Source: Pseudoselenomonas ruminantium
GTDB taxonomy: Bacteria > Bacillota > Negativicutes > Selenomonadales > Selenomonadaceae
DNA length: 64,000 nt
Reading direction: 5' to 3'
Assembly (NCBI RefSeq): GCF_900142515.1
Contig: NZ_FRBC01000001.1
Coordinates: 185,523-249,522 of the forward strand
Both the position numbers and the translations under genes were made by a program. The notes under the pieces are model-generated. The model saw nothing but the letters and a program-made list of their open reading frames with translations, searched no databases and was not told where the DNA came from. Shown here in pieces: positions 45,001-51,396 of the stretch (position 1 is the first letter of the stretch; each line of letters opens with the position of its first letter).

Positions 45001-47729
45001 GGAATTCCTATCAGTTGAATAGTACAGAACCAACCTGGGATCGTTATGTTTTGCGGTGGACATTGTCGGCAGAGCCTATCGCCAATACCCAAAATTTCAA
45101 ATACAAGGTTGAAAAGCATGTTCATAATGAGACACTCAAGGATAATAGCAAAGCGAAGGCCTTGGAACGTTTTGAGGAAGGCGTGATGGATCCAGAAAGG
45201 TCCATTTTTAAGGACAAATTAATAGTAGAGCAATACACTACGCTTAATAATGTTAACCAAGTAAAATCCATAGTTTCCAGTTATTTGATCAATAAGGAGC
45301 ATATGGATAAGCCGACGGGATGGGCTTCACAGTTCCATGTGGTGTATGCGGAGAATTATCCGCCATCCTGGTTAAATCCAAGAAATCCATCGGCGACTGA
45401 AAAAAATACGTTTAACCCATTTGGCACAGATTGGCGTATCTATGAATATCAACGCAACTATCAGTTATCGCCGACCGTTATGGGGCAAATCAATTTTGAC
45501 AAGCCCATCACGACGGGGGTGTTAAATCCGGTAGCTGGCAATATCACGCTGAAGGGCGGCGGCAATGTAATCCTGACCGGTGATATCAAGGCTGCAGTCA
45601 AGGATGGCAAGAATTTGGGCGCCATGGATATCTCTTCGGCCTTCGGAGCTATTGAGAACAACAATGTTCGGGTGACAACGGATAATCTCACGGTGACGGC
45701 GCCTAAGGGAGTAGACTTGAATGTTGCCGGTAATACCTTCATTTCTGGCTATTCGAAGAATGGCGATATCACCATCAATTCTGCTGACACCTTGCAGCTT
45801 GGCAGCTTTAACCTCAGTAAGGATGACGGAACGTTGAGCCTGTCGGCACGAGGCAATATTACCATGAAGGACAACGAACGGCTTAGGTCAAATAATATCA
45901 AGCTCGTGAGTAAGGAGGGGGGCATTGGTTCCCAGGAGAACTTTGTGACAACCTTTAATAGTGATACGACTAATATTGATGCAGAAGCCAAGGGCAATAT
46001 CTACATTCGGGAAATAAATGGTAATATAGGTGTAGGTACGATCAAGAGCACCGGTGGTGATGTGACCCTGTCAGCTGACAAGCGCAGTATTGTGGATGCC
46101 AAGGGTTCGGGGATAAAACTCTCTGACAGTCAGAAGAAGATAAATAACTGGCTGGAATTGGGGTTGATTAGTGCCAAGGATTCGGATGACAGTCTGTCGG
46201 CTGCGGCTGCGGCAGAAAAAGCAGAACGCCTGGCAGGCCTTGAAGGCCGGTTGCAGACGTTGGGTGCCGCAAGTGGCAAAATGCTGTCAAGTTACGTCAG
46301 CATTGCCAGAGACTTTGCCAAGGATCCCACGGTGCTGGCACGTAAAGCTGCCTTTGAAAAACAGGCGCAGGACATTGATGATGAAGCCGCATACACCCGG
46401 CTGTTCAACAGCTATCGGGCAGAACTGCTCCACTGGTTTGACCGGTCCGGCTATTATGGCCTTAGTGAAGCCGAGCGGGCGGCAGTCATGGATTATGGCC
46501 TGTTAGAAGCCAGCAACGACTATGGTTTTTCCAAGAATCAGCTGCTTTATGCAATCCAAAGTGATATCGTCAACAGTGTGCCGGGACAGATGGTCGTGAT
46601 TTCCAGCCCCAATATCCATGCGAAAAATGTCACGTTCATAACGGGGAATGGCAGCGGTGTCGGTTATAAGGAGCGCAAGATTACCATCAAGGCCGAGGAT
46701 ATCAACAAATTGGAGAACCTGAAGATTTTGGGTTCGGCTAAGGCCGGTGATCTTACCTGGAATGAAGATGGCAGTGTAGATGTGCGGCGGCGCATCCCGT
46801 TGAGCCTAGATTTGCGCGAGGGCGGTACCATAACGCTGAGCAAGAAGACGAGAAATATCTTCCTGGTAGGTACGGAAAATACGACCTTTAACTTTACCAG
46901 TGGTTTTGGTCGTGAGGATTCGGATATTGTGCTCATGACGGGCAATGGTATTTATCTGCCCAAGAATGAAGCCGACCGAATCTATGCGAAAGACCTGACT
47001 GTTTATGCTGGCCGTGGCGATATTGGCAGACTGGATAATTATCTGCGCACGAATATAACAGGTACCTTGGAGGCCAATGCAGGTGGTTCCGCTTTCATTG
47101 ACAACCTGGGGGATTTGACCATTGTTTCTGCCGTCGCAGGGGCAGACCGCCGTCCAGTATTGGTGGGGACAAACAAGATTCAACCGACTGCTGCAGAGGA
47201 AACGAGTGGGCTGTTCCTTAGTACGAATGGCATTATGCGCATGAGTACAGAGCGTGGCAAGGATATGGGTTACCTGATGGGCAACTCGATAAATCTCAGA
47301 GCGTCTCAAATGGGAACCCAGGATAATCCGTTGCGCATCTACGCTAATGGTGCAGTCCTGAATCTGGAATATGGTGAAGCCTGGCTGAAGGCAGTCGGAA
47401 CAGGGAGCCCGCTTCGGATCAACCGCTACAATCTCAGGAGTCTTTCCTTGGACAATCCGAATCGTTTTATTTGGATGCTCGATCGTGGGGATGTCCGCAA
47501 TAAGGATATTTATGGATTCTATGGGGTTGGCTGGATGGAATATCTGTTTGATTTCGATGAATATTATCAGTGGCTGATGTCTTTGCAAGATGCATATATT
47601 CCTGATTTGAACAATAAAGACCTGAATATGGGGACGAACAGGATTGATGTGGAGAAAAGACGCCAGCAGGGTCTTGTGATCATCAAAGGTGATGGAGGCG
47701 GAATGGAAATCACCGCAGATCAGCAATAA
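33036..47729 (+). CDS. Giant TpsA exoprotein, LktA/filamentous haemagglutinin-like
   Basis: A 4897-residue secreted protein of roughly 0.5 MDa, the largest gene in the window. The signal peptide covers residues 1-32 (ends NVGQAS). The following TPS domain (about 35-270) has the expected hallmarks: NVYNV, FKTFNLSQGNIANLFF and FISPSGIAVDKTGVINAGQVG, the region that a TpsB partner recognises. Thousands of residues of beta-helix repeats follow, with GxxVSxGxGxxxxGAxxxNxxxN patterns like those in Fusobacterium leukotoxin LktA. A lysine/glutamate-rich insert lies near residues 634-705. The C-terminal part (about 3900 onward) is different: it is richer in aromatic residues and again has haemagglutinin-like repeats. 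No RTX, protease or toxin domain is recognised. Adhesion, cell-cell contact or toxicity to host cells are possible roles. ATG at 33036 follows GAGGGGG. Confidence 0.92.
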   Translation: MSMYRRLMKRRSAILSMALFGMLALPNVGQASDITKADAAKSGTITTEGNVYNVLADKMLDDKTAFNHFKTFNLSQGNIANLFFGTSKESAAAARLLNFVDGKVDIAGIVNAVRNNKIGGDLRFISPSGIAVDKTGVINAGQVGMVVPTQKYYDQLLGNEASLKADNFLSAASIQNGEVPLNLAGSITVAGHINTVGGMTLAAADISLGEGALLNTKNTINYADLVNVKDANGNVTVNAGLGSDLQLTQNESGDIVLAAVADSKNTAEESGLLGKLNNKLDGTGVNIFRITNWDISKPIGASIKMAKGAKIDAAGNVIMAAKALSNNVKPEKPKNQTEQDENAKAELEKKTKEAIQNTKTLLGLKAGIELAGEITGKTVNVAATTKDDYQFDKDMAKEIKATNLLQDYIKISGAFMMHKDTANVAIGKDAQIKATGDDIAGKAGADGKTPAPTPSLSVSASSELNAKLASEGKVEGKKNQLAAATFSYYKNNANITVDGSLKADNGSVFAVSNAKTNISATSSNLASKEDTSHLNFAGNVVIGSTDSQNQLNAGASLEAAKNVSVAATLDNSLAVKAENSIKETGLGGSALNFVNTSENAQLADSAGIKAGGNIDVKAAETNTQRQITANNGTEKAEAEKESDKDKDKDSDKEKDTTKAKDEEDDLGLADLFGDATEATQEAEKEKEEKENKEDKDAEKSQTKTSALENAAKYVTVGSSVNVVLGDSKAGVVINKNASMSGGDEGALSITAVQSNPDIQIGSIATSAAGSDGKAKSALINAAVSVTDITNDASVVIAGSDGDKPVSFAGGDITLKAETNSGHGRLDKMVADIKNIQNVKDKLLSFFTADKWKEPKQHVTDFFAALENLTNIAQDPTAFQTLVSRGNTLYEDLKNNATELEKAGIDISKTLEAIGNLTNPAKVANYYVDSATSSNMVKNREKNTSAGGSAASVSLAGAVNVVSLDDHARVLVGRQAQFEAEGDLAISSSVNKSDIAMNGHLKPSGAAATSVGAVVNVFNNRSDSVLAVADKAQLTGSDVFLTSKNNINHYLLNGGSGSAANNSNKTGENDTVADTTALQGTVSYVGGESLAIVSVDTGAVITATGETTKADNQKAIDEAWNKLSAEEQKKQKKETAKESGVAEIKAQNDTRVLNLAGGLAYGNGSKGIGASVAVTNFDVKTLSAVSDNNTSSKDEIGSLARTLSMRGDANLKAADYFGSAGTKAGAIDVHSLAMNATADGYIHSVSVAGGVIEQTDNGKSGGSLANFVSNTSGKFSSFKDGYQNYFKPDEKQDKGSVFSRTMERFNNSQKDKDKQETGVANMTGGQTMPSFTLAGAGSVSVNLSANQTKSVLQDANVTLRSNGEDAAALANKASDSLFLGAWSGGAALSFQNIKLKKNTSDSATTVGIAGAVAVNSVTSDVLAQVKNSKIQEKNNEQQGSFENTAEKKGALFAGGVGLAVSQARKNSYNFTGAASTSVNIGSSNVDAQVVGSNANTKNITNKAMDTDTQVTGGVNLSVAAGGNGATAAGGTVAFAHLKNNVNALLDGGTYLVLGNLRNEAIASLTQVGGAVGVSVAAPKDGSSYGFQGVAAYNRLENNTKALIKGSATISADAVQNLAQDQAADNTSDYKKYNAALQQADVDVEGDSYTDQLEQKNNEDTKAINEDLAKKGRYGNKIITAAVGLASSKNGSGLAAMAISDVDNNFSAQIESGSLTLYNVAQDALKVRAYSNTLDVNTAAGAAVSKSGFGAAGSLSLQLTDNDVIAGVENVKNLSAKGVSIEAGTGASEINVAGQVSVTGGAAFGMAMAYNLLNNDTNAYLKDSAINPDLKAFDPGSTMLAVQADSKASVYAVGAGVGISKGLGLNGASAINRGHNSTTALVENTKANAIKKVDVTAADTSKKLAVVGNVQGSGTAAIGGAFVYNDIGSSSEHQKTSAALKNSSLTGVNGGNGDLTVTAKDDSKLTTVGVGVGLSTGVAAVQGVAALTSIQKDVEASIEGSNIGSGNSRFAVTAAADTQDNLRAVAAVLSASKNAAIGAGLVMNTDKAVTSAQISGGNLFTTGLTIDAKGLSTIHNIAAGGGIAAQGAGIVGSVAINDIQTKNRAVLSGNAVVDASGDSVLITARGDENIKNIVGVLAAAGQGAGVGAAVAKNTIASENYAAVEGENTAVTTSNTKDRKVKDKLDNADQAIVGQLASAAKDKDNKSSAADGEKILDSAANLADLRGESTYKGIAVSASGTHTIKSMLVNAGVAGQGAAINGTFNVNEIGGSTKAVTDKAAQLSTDADVNIAARDYTNSYGLVGTVSAAGQGVGAGLGSDSQTITRETTALLVGRNTDGVNDVIARNLNVEATGWQGIASHAAGIGFAGMGAGLINGTGVYDLRSQTNASVKNVNALLEGNLDVLADHHGKIYSDIYSLGVAGAGVGVGTGVAVVKEDSRVKAEMESVDAGFQVRGTGNKNQAAVKALNDTRLTYELYNIGGGGIGGLAGSIGVANVTGDVTARMVNSSMKAASGNWAGYSNVDPAKIEVLAQNKLSFHNTAFTGALGLGAGVGVGVVINTLDGRVAAILDNADLKAGEIGIQAKDERNIEQSAYNASAGSVGASANVMIINIGQKLADRYESAANKGKEADGSQVNTSDLLNRANQATKGNQLNSSTTDGRTGSSTAAVADGGGKSGSGVSLTISGSKLISNTGNVLLDSGVLNNVLQENKSVAIGGAALNGAVGILNNASKATVDLTNTNVQSAQDIKLKNQLSGTNELKIRQGAAALSGAAGIAYAGMNSNAETVSAIHGGSLEAKGSLSLYNTDNISAKLNAIGVTLSAGKAGSALLAENSGTGRNAVTIDQQAKLVSGSDLDIHAQSAPQIELSAIAASGSLAFSGTGLAARAGYTSSATVDIGKKSTLSAPTLYISAENDPQASTKVGSSAAGMIAAMSATDVDNTLGTKDNYAKTALNIGDETTLNAKDITLLSRWNPQQKLELLSLNAGSATIGVTMGNLSSYGTSDVYVGRASYQKDASLWAFGQGNIEQTGLVGGMTAGGLASGSNFLNADRDVRTNVRLDGYQSNSANLNYVVASASNFLNQDFKAVGYGAGFATISPWTAVINDNESREAVTTLGGTWNLSGPMTALAQNVDNKADLTVDGKNAAAVGLSAVSLTRKTDTAAKVVLNPGINVTSTDAQMYYASNEIAVNETVDAAGYGGVNGSGSKLDNNASYRASIETGNTGSGNANFTVNGTYAGITMNADTTGSIKARNQLEAGGAASLIKAQSSHNLAYDNAVKLKNSNLKAPGSTSDINLAASDNTTLDLIAVANIQGGLGGKATTVNDSVLRRSNNVSLEGSSIFSGRDVNLFAGATSEGEMGQLNMQLLADVYNRTAIPVKTKPYYTNSMSQANQVNIGRGSKIESVRNIDLKADSGREAIAESAYVYTTYTSNLKSNLITVLPQDKNSREQQANFITVDGSLLAGLYNALELEIIGKAEDGSIKGNVIKGREWFNPQSISFGSQQTVANPYLKEYNELLQAEKQMAANDKTNIKQTYSAELANLLALMEKKGFAIKKGNSYEVLKEAKVSAVTLPGITVSGGNITFSTQSIKGSGSIKAQVADSIVIRDKSNGRLVVNDLTLATAGGQVLLNGADYTAANVQSAKNSQSPVIRIQKTGGNGVGADVHLQGSIINNTGKVQIANQVGDILTTGQVSSAYATEISAPNGSYRQATAGSYQVVGVDPLAPYTFGSELFAQELYRYYAEKVVGELNRAASLWLVYGMEDSYYQGYLTNTVQEVFNRMKKTEAGRAEVQRILGSYYDKNASKLSAQAIEYLKTKYSSPSPEASIVAGGDVSISAQNIIVNGLIQSGYNTYRTDIDAAKVTALEQQVDKNKKLTDSDVLGNQAFLVNKTGAAQLWNSGQKVFEGVINTYYNPYTGHLLTADTYVKGGNIYLQGNVFSSIAGTGRILAAKGAADITVDAANLNKDLYVGAITNNYRNGNIFINGKQQTGNSYQLNSTEPTWDRYVLRWTLSAEPIANTQNFKYKVEKHVHNETLKDNSKAKALERFEEGVMDPERSIFKDKLIVEQYTTLNNVNQVKSIVSSYLINKEHMDKPTGWASQFHVVYAENYPPSWLNPRNPSATEKNTFNPFGTDWRIYEYQRNYQLSPTVMGQINFDKPITTGVLNPVAGNITLKGGGNVILTGDIKAAVKDGKNLGAMDISSAFGAIENNNVRVTTDNLTVTAPKGVDLNVAGNTFISGYSKNGDITINSADTLQLGSFNLSKDDGTLSLSARGNITMKDNERLRSNNIKLVSKEGGIGSQENFVTTFNSDTTNIDAEAKGNIYIREINGNIGVGTIKSTGGDVTLSADKRSIVDAKGSGIKLSDSQKKINNWLELGLISAKDSDDSLSAAAAAEKAERLAGLEGRLQTLGAASGKMLSSYVSIARDFAKDPTVLARKAAFEKQAQDIDDEAAYTRLFNSYRAELLHWFDRSGYYGLSEAERAAVMDYGLLEASNDYGFSKNQLLYAIQSDIVNSVPGQMVVISSPNIHAKNVTFITGNGSGVGYKERKITIKAEDINKLENLKILGSAKAGDLTWNEDGSVDVRRRIPLSLDLREGGTITLSKKTRNIFLVGTENTTFNFTSGFGREDSDIVLMTGNGIYLPKNEADRIYAKDLTVYAGRGDIGRLDNYLRTNITGTLEANAGGSAFIDNLGDLTIVSAVAGADRRPVLVGTNKIQPTAAEETSGLFLSTNGIMRMSTERGKDMGYLMGNSINLRASQMGTQDNPLRIYANGAVLNLEYGEAWLKAVGTGSPLRINRYNLRSLSLDNPNRFIWMLDRGDVRNKDIYGFYGVGWMEYLFDFDEYYQWLMSLQDAYIPDLNNKDLNMGTNRIDVEKRRQQGLVIIKGDGGGMEITADQQ
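34934..35148 (+). repeat. Lysine/glutamate/aspartate-rich low-complexity insert in TpsA
   Basis: Codons for GAA/GAT/AAG/AAA dominate about 70 residues (for example ESDKDKDKDSDKEKD and EKEKEEKENKEDKD), interrupting beta-helix repeats. It is expected to be disordered or a charged helix and may act as a flexible hinge. Confidence 0.8.
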
Positions 47730-47785
47730 TGCTGCCTGAATATTAGCAAGAATAGCAGAAAAGGTTACCATCAGATAACGGCATG

Positions 47786-47821
47786 GAGCTGTCACAGGAG
47801 CCTTTCTTCGTGTGACAGCTC
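47786..47821 (+). terminator. Hairpin between tpsA and tpsB
   Basis: A perfect 11-bp stem GAGCTGTCACA / TGTGACAGCTC with a 14-nt loop lies 18 bases before the tpsB start, in the 110-bp gap. No T run follows, so it is more likely a processing or translation-control structure than a full terminator. Confidence 0.55.
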
Positions 47822-47839
47822 ACTTGCTGTGAGAGAGGG

Positions 47840-49513
47840 ATGAAAAAATTGCGTAGAAGAAACTTTAAGGGTAAATGTATGTCTGGGGTGGCGTTGGCTG
47901 TTTTGTTCCTTCCAGCCATTGGTTTTACAGCACCGCCGACACCGGATAATGCGGGCTTGCAGCTGAACCGTGATCGGGAAAATCTGGAAAGGGAACGTCT
48001 GCGTCAGCAGATCATCGAAGACCAGGAGCGGGGGAAGGAAGATAATGTAACCGATAAGCAGGACAAGCAGGGCAAACTGACGCAGAATGAGAATCTTCGT
48101 TTTCTGTTGGAAAAGATTACCACAGATGATTCGGAGATTCTGACTGCCGAAAGATTCAATGCATTGGCCGCACCATATATAGGGAAAGAAGTGGCTATTG
48201 ATGATTTGATGGCCTTGGTGGATCAAATCAATGAATTCTATTCCCGTGAAGGCTATATTACTTGCCGGGCGTATCTGAAGCCGCAGACGATCAAGAGTGG
48301 TACGGTCCATATCAGTCTCAGCGAGGGGCGGACGGGGACGGTGACATTGACGGGCAACAAGAGTACGCACGCTGGTTATGTCTATTCCCGACTGCACCTT
48401 AAGCCGGGAGTCGTGCAAAACATCAATGAACTCAATAAAGATCTGGCTTTCTTTAATGGTACTCATGATGCACAGTTGAAGATTACGCTGCAGGCAGGTG
48501 CAGAACCGGGGACTACGGATTATGCTGTGGTGCTGAAAGAACCACAGCGTACGGATATGACACTGTATGTCAATAATGACGGACAGGAAAGTACTGGCAG
48601 ATGGCAGACGGGAGCCTTTTTCCGCTATCGCAGCTTAACCAGGAATCAGGATGATTTTACGATTGGCGGCATGCATTCGACGGGGCTGAATTCACTGACT
48701 CTGCGCTATGATATTCCGACTACAGCCCGAGGGCCAAAAATCTCGTTTGATTATAGTACCAATGGTACCAAAACGGTGAAGGGGCCTTGGAGAGATCGGT
48801 TGAAAGGTCATGCATCAAGTTTCGGCATGACGTTCACGCAGCCGATTTCGGTCAGTTATACCAATCGCTCGGAAGCAAGTCTGGGGTATCGTCATCAGAC
48901 GTCCACGAATACATTTGCAAAAATTTTTCATCTCGTGGATTATCGTGTGGATGGCGTTACGGCTGCTTTTACTCAGACTAATTACAGCCGCAGCTCGGTA
49001 TACTATCAGCGATATGCCTATACCGTTGATCATTGGAAAAATGATGTGAATGGTGAAAGACGTGACGTCAGCCTGGGCCGGGCCAATGCGTTTTATCATC
49101 ACCGCTTTAAAGGTGGGCAGACCTTTTTTAGCAGCTTTTTCTTCCAATGGGCGCCGTCCAAAGAGCTCCCTTCGTCGGAGAAATTCAATATCGGAGGAGC
49201 AGGGAATATTCGTGGTTATGAAGAAAATCTCCTCAGCGGTACAGGTGGTTTCGTCCTTTCCACAGAGTATGGTGTCCCTTTGGAAAAGAGTGGCATGTGG
49301 CAGATGTTTGGCTTTTTAGACGGTGGCAAGGTTTACGAGGCTGATGATTATATAAAAGAGGCTGCGCTCATCAGTACGGGATTGGGGATACGGTATCAGT
49401 GGCGGAAAAATATTTCTGCATCTTTGACTGTAGGCTTCCCTTTGAGGCGGGAAATCAATGAAACAACGTGCTCGCGGAGCAGGATTCACTTCACTTGTGT
49501 GGGCCGGTTCTGA
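47840..49513 (+). CDS. TpsB transporter (ShlB/FhaC/HecB family)
   Basis: A 557-residue outer-membrane partner for the giant exoprotein. Residues 1-31 form a signal peptide (long basic start, then GVALAVLFLPAIGFTA). A charged helix (about 40-85) probably corresponds to the FhaC plug helix H1. Two POTRA domains (about 90-245) follow, with YFYSREGYITCRAYL-like and SLSEGRTGTVTLTGNK motifs. The 16-stranded barrel contains the family L6 motif IRGYEE (near 457) and ends in phenylalanine (CVGRF), the signal for barrel assembly. The cysteine pair near the end, CSRSRIHFTC, is unusual. The gene follows tpsA after 110 bp and presumably shares its promoter. An alternative start at 47879 has better RBS spacing but a poorer signal peptide. 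Confidence 0.93.
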   Translation: MKKLRRRNFKGKCMSGVALAVLFLPAIGFTAPPTPDNAGLQLNRDRENLERERLRQQIIEDQERGKEDNVTDKQDKQGKLTQNENLRFLLEKITTDDSEILTAERFNALAAPYIGKEVAIDDLMALVDQINEFYSREGYITCRAYLKPQTIKSGTVHISLSEGRTGTVTLTGNKSTHAGYVYSRLHLKPGVVQNINELNKDLAFFNGTHDAQLKITLQAGAEPGTTDYAVVLKEPQRTDMTLYVNNDGQESTGRWQTGAFFRYRSLTRNQDDFTIGGMHSTGLNSLTLRYDIPTTARGPKISFDYSTNGTKTVKGPWRDRLKGHASSFGMTFTQPISVSYTNRSEASLGYRHQTSTNTFAKIFHLVDYRVDGVTAAFTQTNYSRSSVYYQRYAYTVDHWKNDVNGERRDVSLGRANAFYHHRFKGGQTFFSSFFFQWAPSKELPSSEKFNIGGAGNIRGYEENLLSGTGGFVLSTEYGVPLEKSGMWQMFGFLDGGKVYEADDYIKEAALISTGLGIRYQWRKNISASLTVGFPLRREINETTCSRSRIHFTCVGRF

Positions 49514-49528
49514 TGATTATTGCAGATG

Positions 49529-49557
49529 TTGAACAATGAGACAGGTTGGGGTATAAT
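49529..49557 (+). promoter_or_regulatory. Promoter of the radical SAM gene
   Basis: TTGAAC at 49529-49534 and TATAAT at 49552-49557 with a 17-bp spacer, directly after the tpsB stop codon. The leader is about 80 nt. Confidence 0.8.
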
Positions 49558-49641
49558 TTTAATGAAATGTAAGAATTTCGTTTTTGATTGTAATGATCAT
49601 GAGTAAGCCGTTTAGGCAAAAAAAGGAAGATAACGCAAAAG

Positions 49642-50547
49642 ATGCTTAGTATTACAAAATGTAATCTCTGCCCGCGCCGCTGTGGTGTTAACCGTACCCA
49701 GCGGGCGGGCTTTTGCGGTGCAGGGGATAAGGTGCGGATTGCCCTGGTATCCCTGCACCAGTGGGAAGAACCCTGTCTCGTGGGCGAAAAAGGTGCCGGA
49801 ACGGTATTCTTCTCTTACTGTAACCTGCGTTGTGTTTACTGTCAGAACCATGAAATCAGCCATGGGGGCAAGGGAGAGGAAGTCACCGTGGCGCGGCTGG
49901 CGGAGATTTTTCTCGAACAGCAGGTGCGGGGGGCGGCTACTTTGGATTTAGTCACGCCAACCCATTATGTGCCGCAGATCATTGCGGCATTGGATATGGC
50001 GAAGGAAAAAGGCTTTGCCCTGCCTGTGGTCTACAATAGCAGCGGCTATGAGACGGTCGAGACGATTGAAGCCCTGCGTGGCTATGTGGATATTTTCCTG
50101 CCGGATCTGAAGTACCGGGAAGAAGCCAGCGGCAGTGCGTATTCGGCGGCGGCGGATTACTTTGCCTGCGCCAGCGCTGCCATCCGGAAGATGGTGGAAA
50201 TCGCCGGGCCGGTGCAGTTCGCTGCAGATGGCCAGCTGCAGAAGGGCGTGCTGGTGCGCCATATGATCCTGCCCGGGCACCGTCATGAGAGCATGGCCAT
50301 CGTGAAATGGCTTTGGGAAACCTTTGGAAAAACGATTCAGGTAAGCCTGATGAGCCAGTACACCCCCATGTATAAAGCCAGTGAGCATAAGAAAATCAAC
50401 CGCCGCCTGACCACTTTTGAGTATGAGTCGGTGGTCGATTATGCCCTGAGTCTGGGGCTGGAAAATGCCTATGTGCAGGAACGTCGCAGCGCTTCGGAAG
50501 AATTTGTGCCGGATTTCAACGGTGCCGGTGTGCAGGGGGGCGAATAA
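49642..50547 (+). CDS. PflA-like radical SAM protein (COG1313)
   Basis: A 301-residue iron-sulfur enzyme. An N-terminal cysteine-rich segment (CNLCPRRCGVNR, then AGFCGAG) comes before the radical SAM motif CNLRCVYCQN (near residue 60). The rest includes VTPTHYVPQI, VYNSSGYE, DIFLPDLKY and MILPGH, a pattern shared by PflA-like proteins of COG1313. The family resembles pyruvate formate-lyase activators, but these members lack a known partner; no glycyl-radical enzyme gene is nearby. Cytosolic and oxygen-sensitive. It is transcribed alone or with the next gene, which has its own promoter. Confidence 0.85.
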   Translation: MLSITKCNLCPRRCGVNRTQRAGFCGAGDKVRIALVSLHQWEEPCLVGEKGAGTVFFSYCNLRCVYCQNHEISHGGKGEEVTVARLAEIFLEQQVRGAATLDLVTPTHYVPQIIAALDMAKEKGFALPVVYNSSGYETVETIEALRGYVDIFLPDLKYREEASGSAYSAAADYFACASAAIRKMVEIAGPVQFAADGQLQKGVLVRHMILPGHRHESMAIVKWLWETFGKTIQVSLMSQYTPMYKASEHKKINRRLTTFEYESVVDYALSLGLENAYVQERRSASEEFVPDFNGAGVQGGE

Positions 50548-50549
50548 TC

Positions 50550-50578
50550 TTGGGCTTTTCCGGTACCGACTATATAAT
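50550..50578 (+). promoter_or_regulatory. Promoter of the YgjP-like gene
   Basis: TTGGGC at 50550-50555 and TATAAT at 50573-50578, 17 bp apart, starting right after the preceding stop codon. Confidence 0.7.
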
Positions 50579-50610
50579 GCAGCCAATACAGCGAGAATGA
50601 GGAGCGTCCC

Positions 50611-51288
50611 ATGCAGATTCAAGTGGCAGAAGTAGCCATCGAAGTTCAGAAGAAGAAAATCAAGAATATGCACCTTTATGTCAAACCACCCTGCGGCAGG
50701 GTGGTTATTTCTGCTCCTGTGCGTGTGCCTGACAAGATGATTGAATCATTTGCCCGCCAGAATCTTCCCTGGGTGCGGCGGCAGATACAGAGATTCCGCC
50801 AGCTGCCCCGAGCCGCCAGACGTCAGTATGTATCGGGAGAGACGATTTATCTCTGGGGCGTGGCGTATGGTATCGTGGTTATCGAGTCGGCCAAGCCGGA
50901 CTATAAAATCATGGGCGATAAGATTTTGCTTTATCTGCCGAAAAAAGCCAGCGTGGACTGGCGGGAAAGATTCATGCGGGAGGTCTACCGGGCAGAACTC
51001 ATCAAGAAGGTGGAAGTGCTTATGCCCAAGTGGGAGAAGATTACCGGCCTGAAAGCAAACGAATGGCGTACCAAATACATGAAGACTCGCTGGGGAACCT
51101 GCAATATCATAGCCAAACGAATCTGGCTCAACGTCCAGCTGGCAAAAAAGCCGCCTGTCTGTCTGGAATATGTGATACTCCATGAACTGGCCCATCTGGT
51201 CGAAAAATACCATAACGAGCGCTTTTATGCTTTCGTGGCAAAATTTATGCCGGATTGGCAGGAAATCAGATCCAGATTGAATAAATAA
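50611..51288 (+). CDS. YgjP-like zinc metallopeptidase (DUF45)
   Basis: A 225-residue protein of the M48-like DUF45/YgjP family. The zinc motif HELAHLVEKYH (near residue 191) is at the C-terminal half, with KTRWGTCN and IWLNVQLAKKPP before it, as in all family members. The N-terminal half is a beta domain. E. coli YgjP has been reported to act on UTP, but related proteins are often listed as peptidases; the substrate is not certain. The ATG follows GAGGAG. A terminator overlaps its end. Confidence 0.85.
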   Translation: MQIQVAEVAIEVQKKKIKNMHLYVKPPCGRVVISAPVRVPDKMIESFARQNLPWVRRQIQRFRQLPRAARRQYVSGETIYLWGVAYGIVVIESAKPDYKIMGDKILLYLPKKASVDWRERFMREVYRAELIKKVEVLMPKWEKITGLKANEWRTKYMKTRWGTCNIIAKRIWLNVQLAKKPPVCLEYVILHELAHLVEKYHNERFYAFVAKFMPDWQEIRSRLNK

Positions 51289-51343
51289 AGGGACAGAGCT
51301 ATGCTGCCGTTGAGGCCATGGTGATATCTGCCCTTGTTTTTTT
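51288..51343 (+). terminator. Terminator after the YgjP-like gene
   Basis: AAGGGACAGA pairs with TCTGCCCTT (one mismatch) across a 29-nt internal part, followed by GTTTTTTT. The base of the stem begins at the stop codon. Confidence 0.7.
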
Positions 51344-51362
51344 CAGGTGTTCATCATATAAT
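51334..51362 (+). promoter_or_regulatory. Promoter of prmA-rsmE-mtaB
   Basis: TTGTTT at 51334-51339 and TATAAT at 51357-51362, 17 bp apart. The -35 box overlaps the T run of the preceding terminator. Confidence 0.75.
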
Positions 51363-51396
51363 GTAGGAATTGCTATAGGAAAAAGGAGTGATAGGT

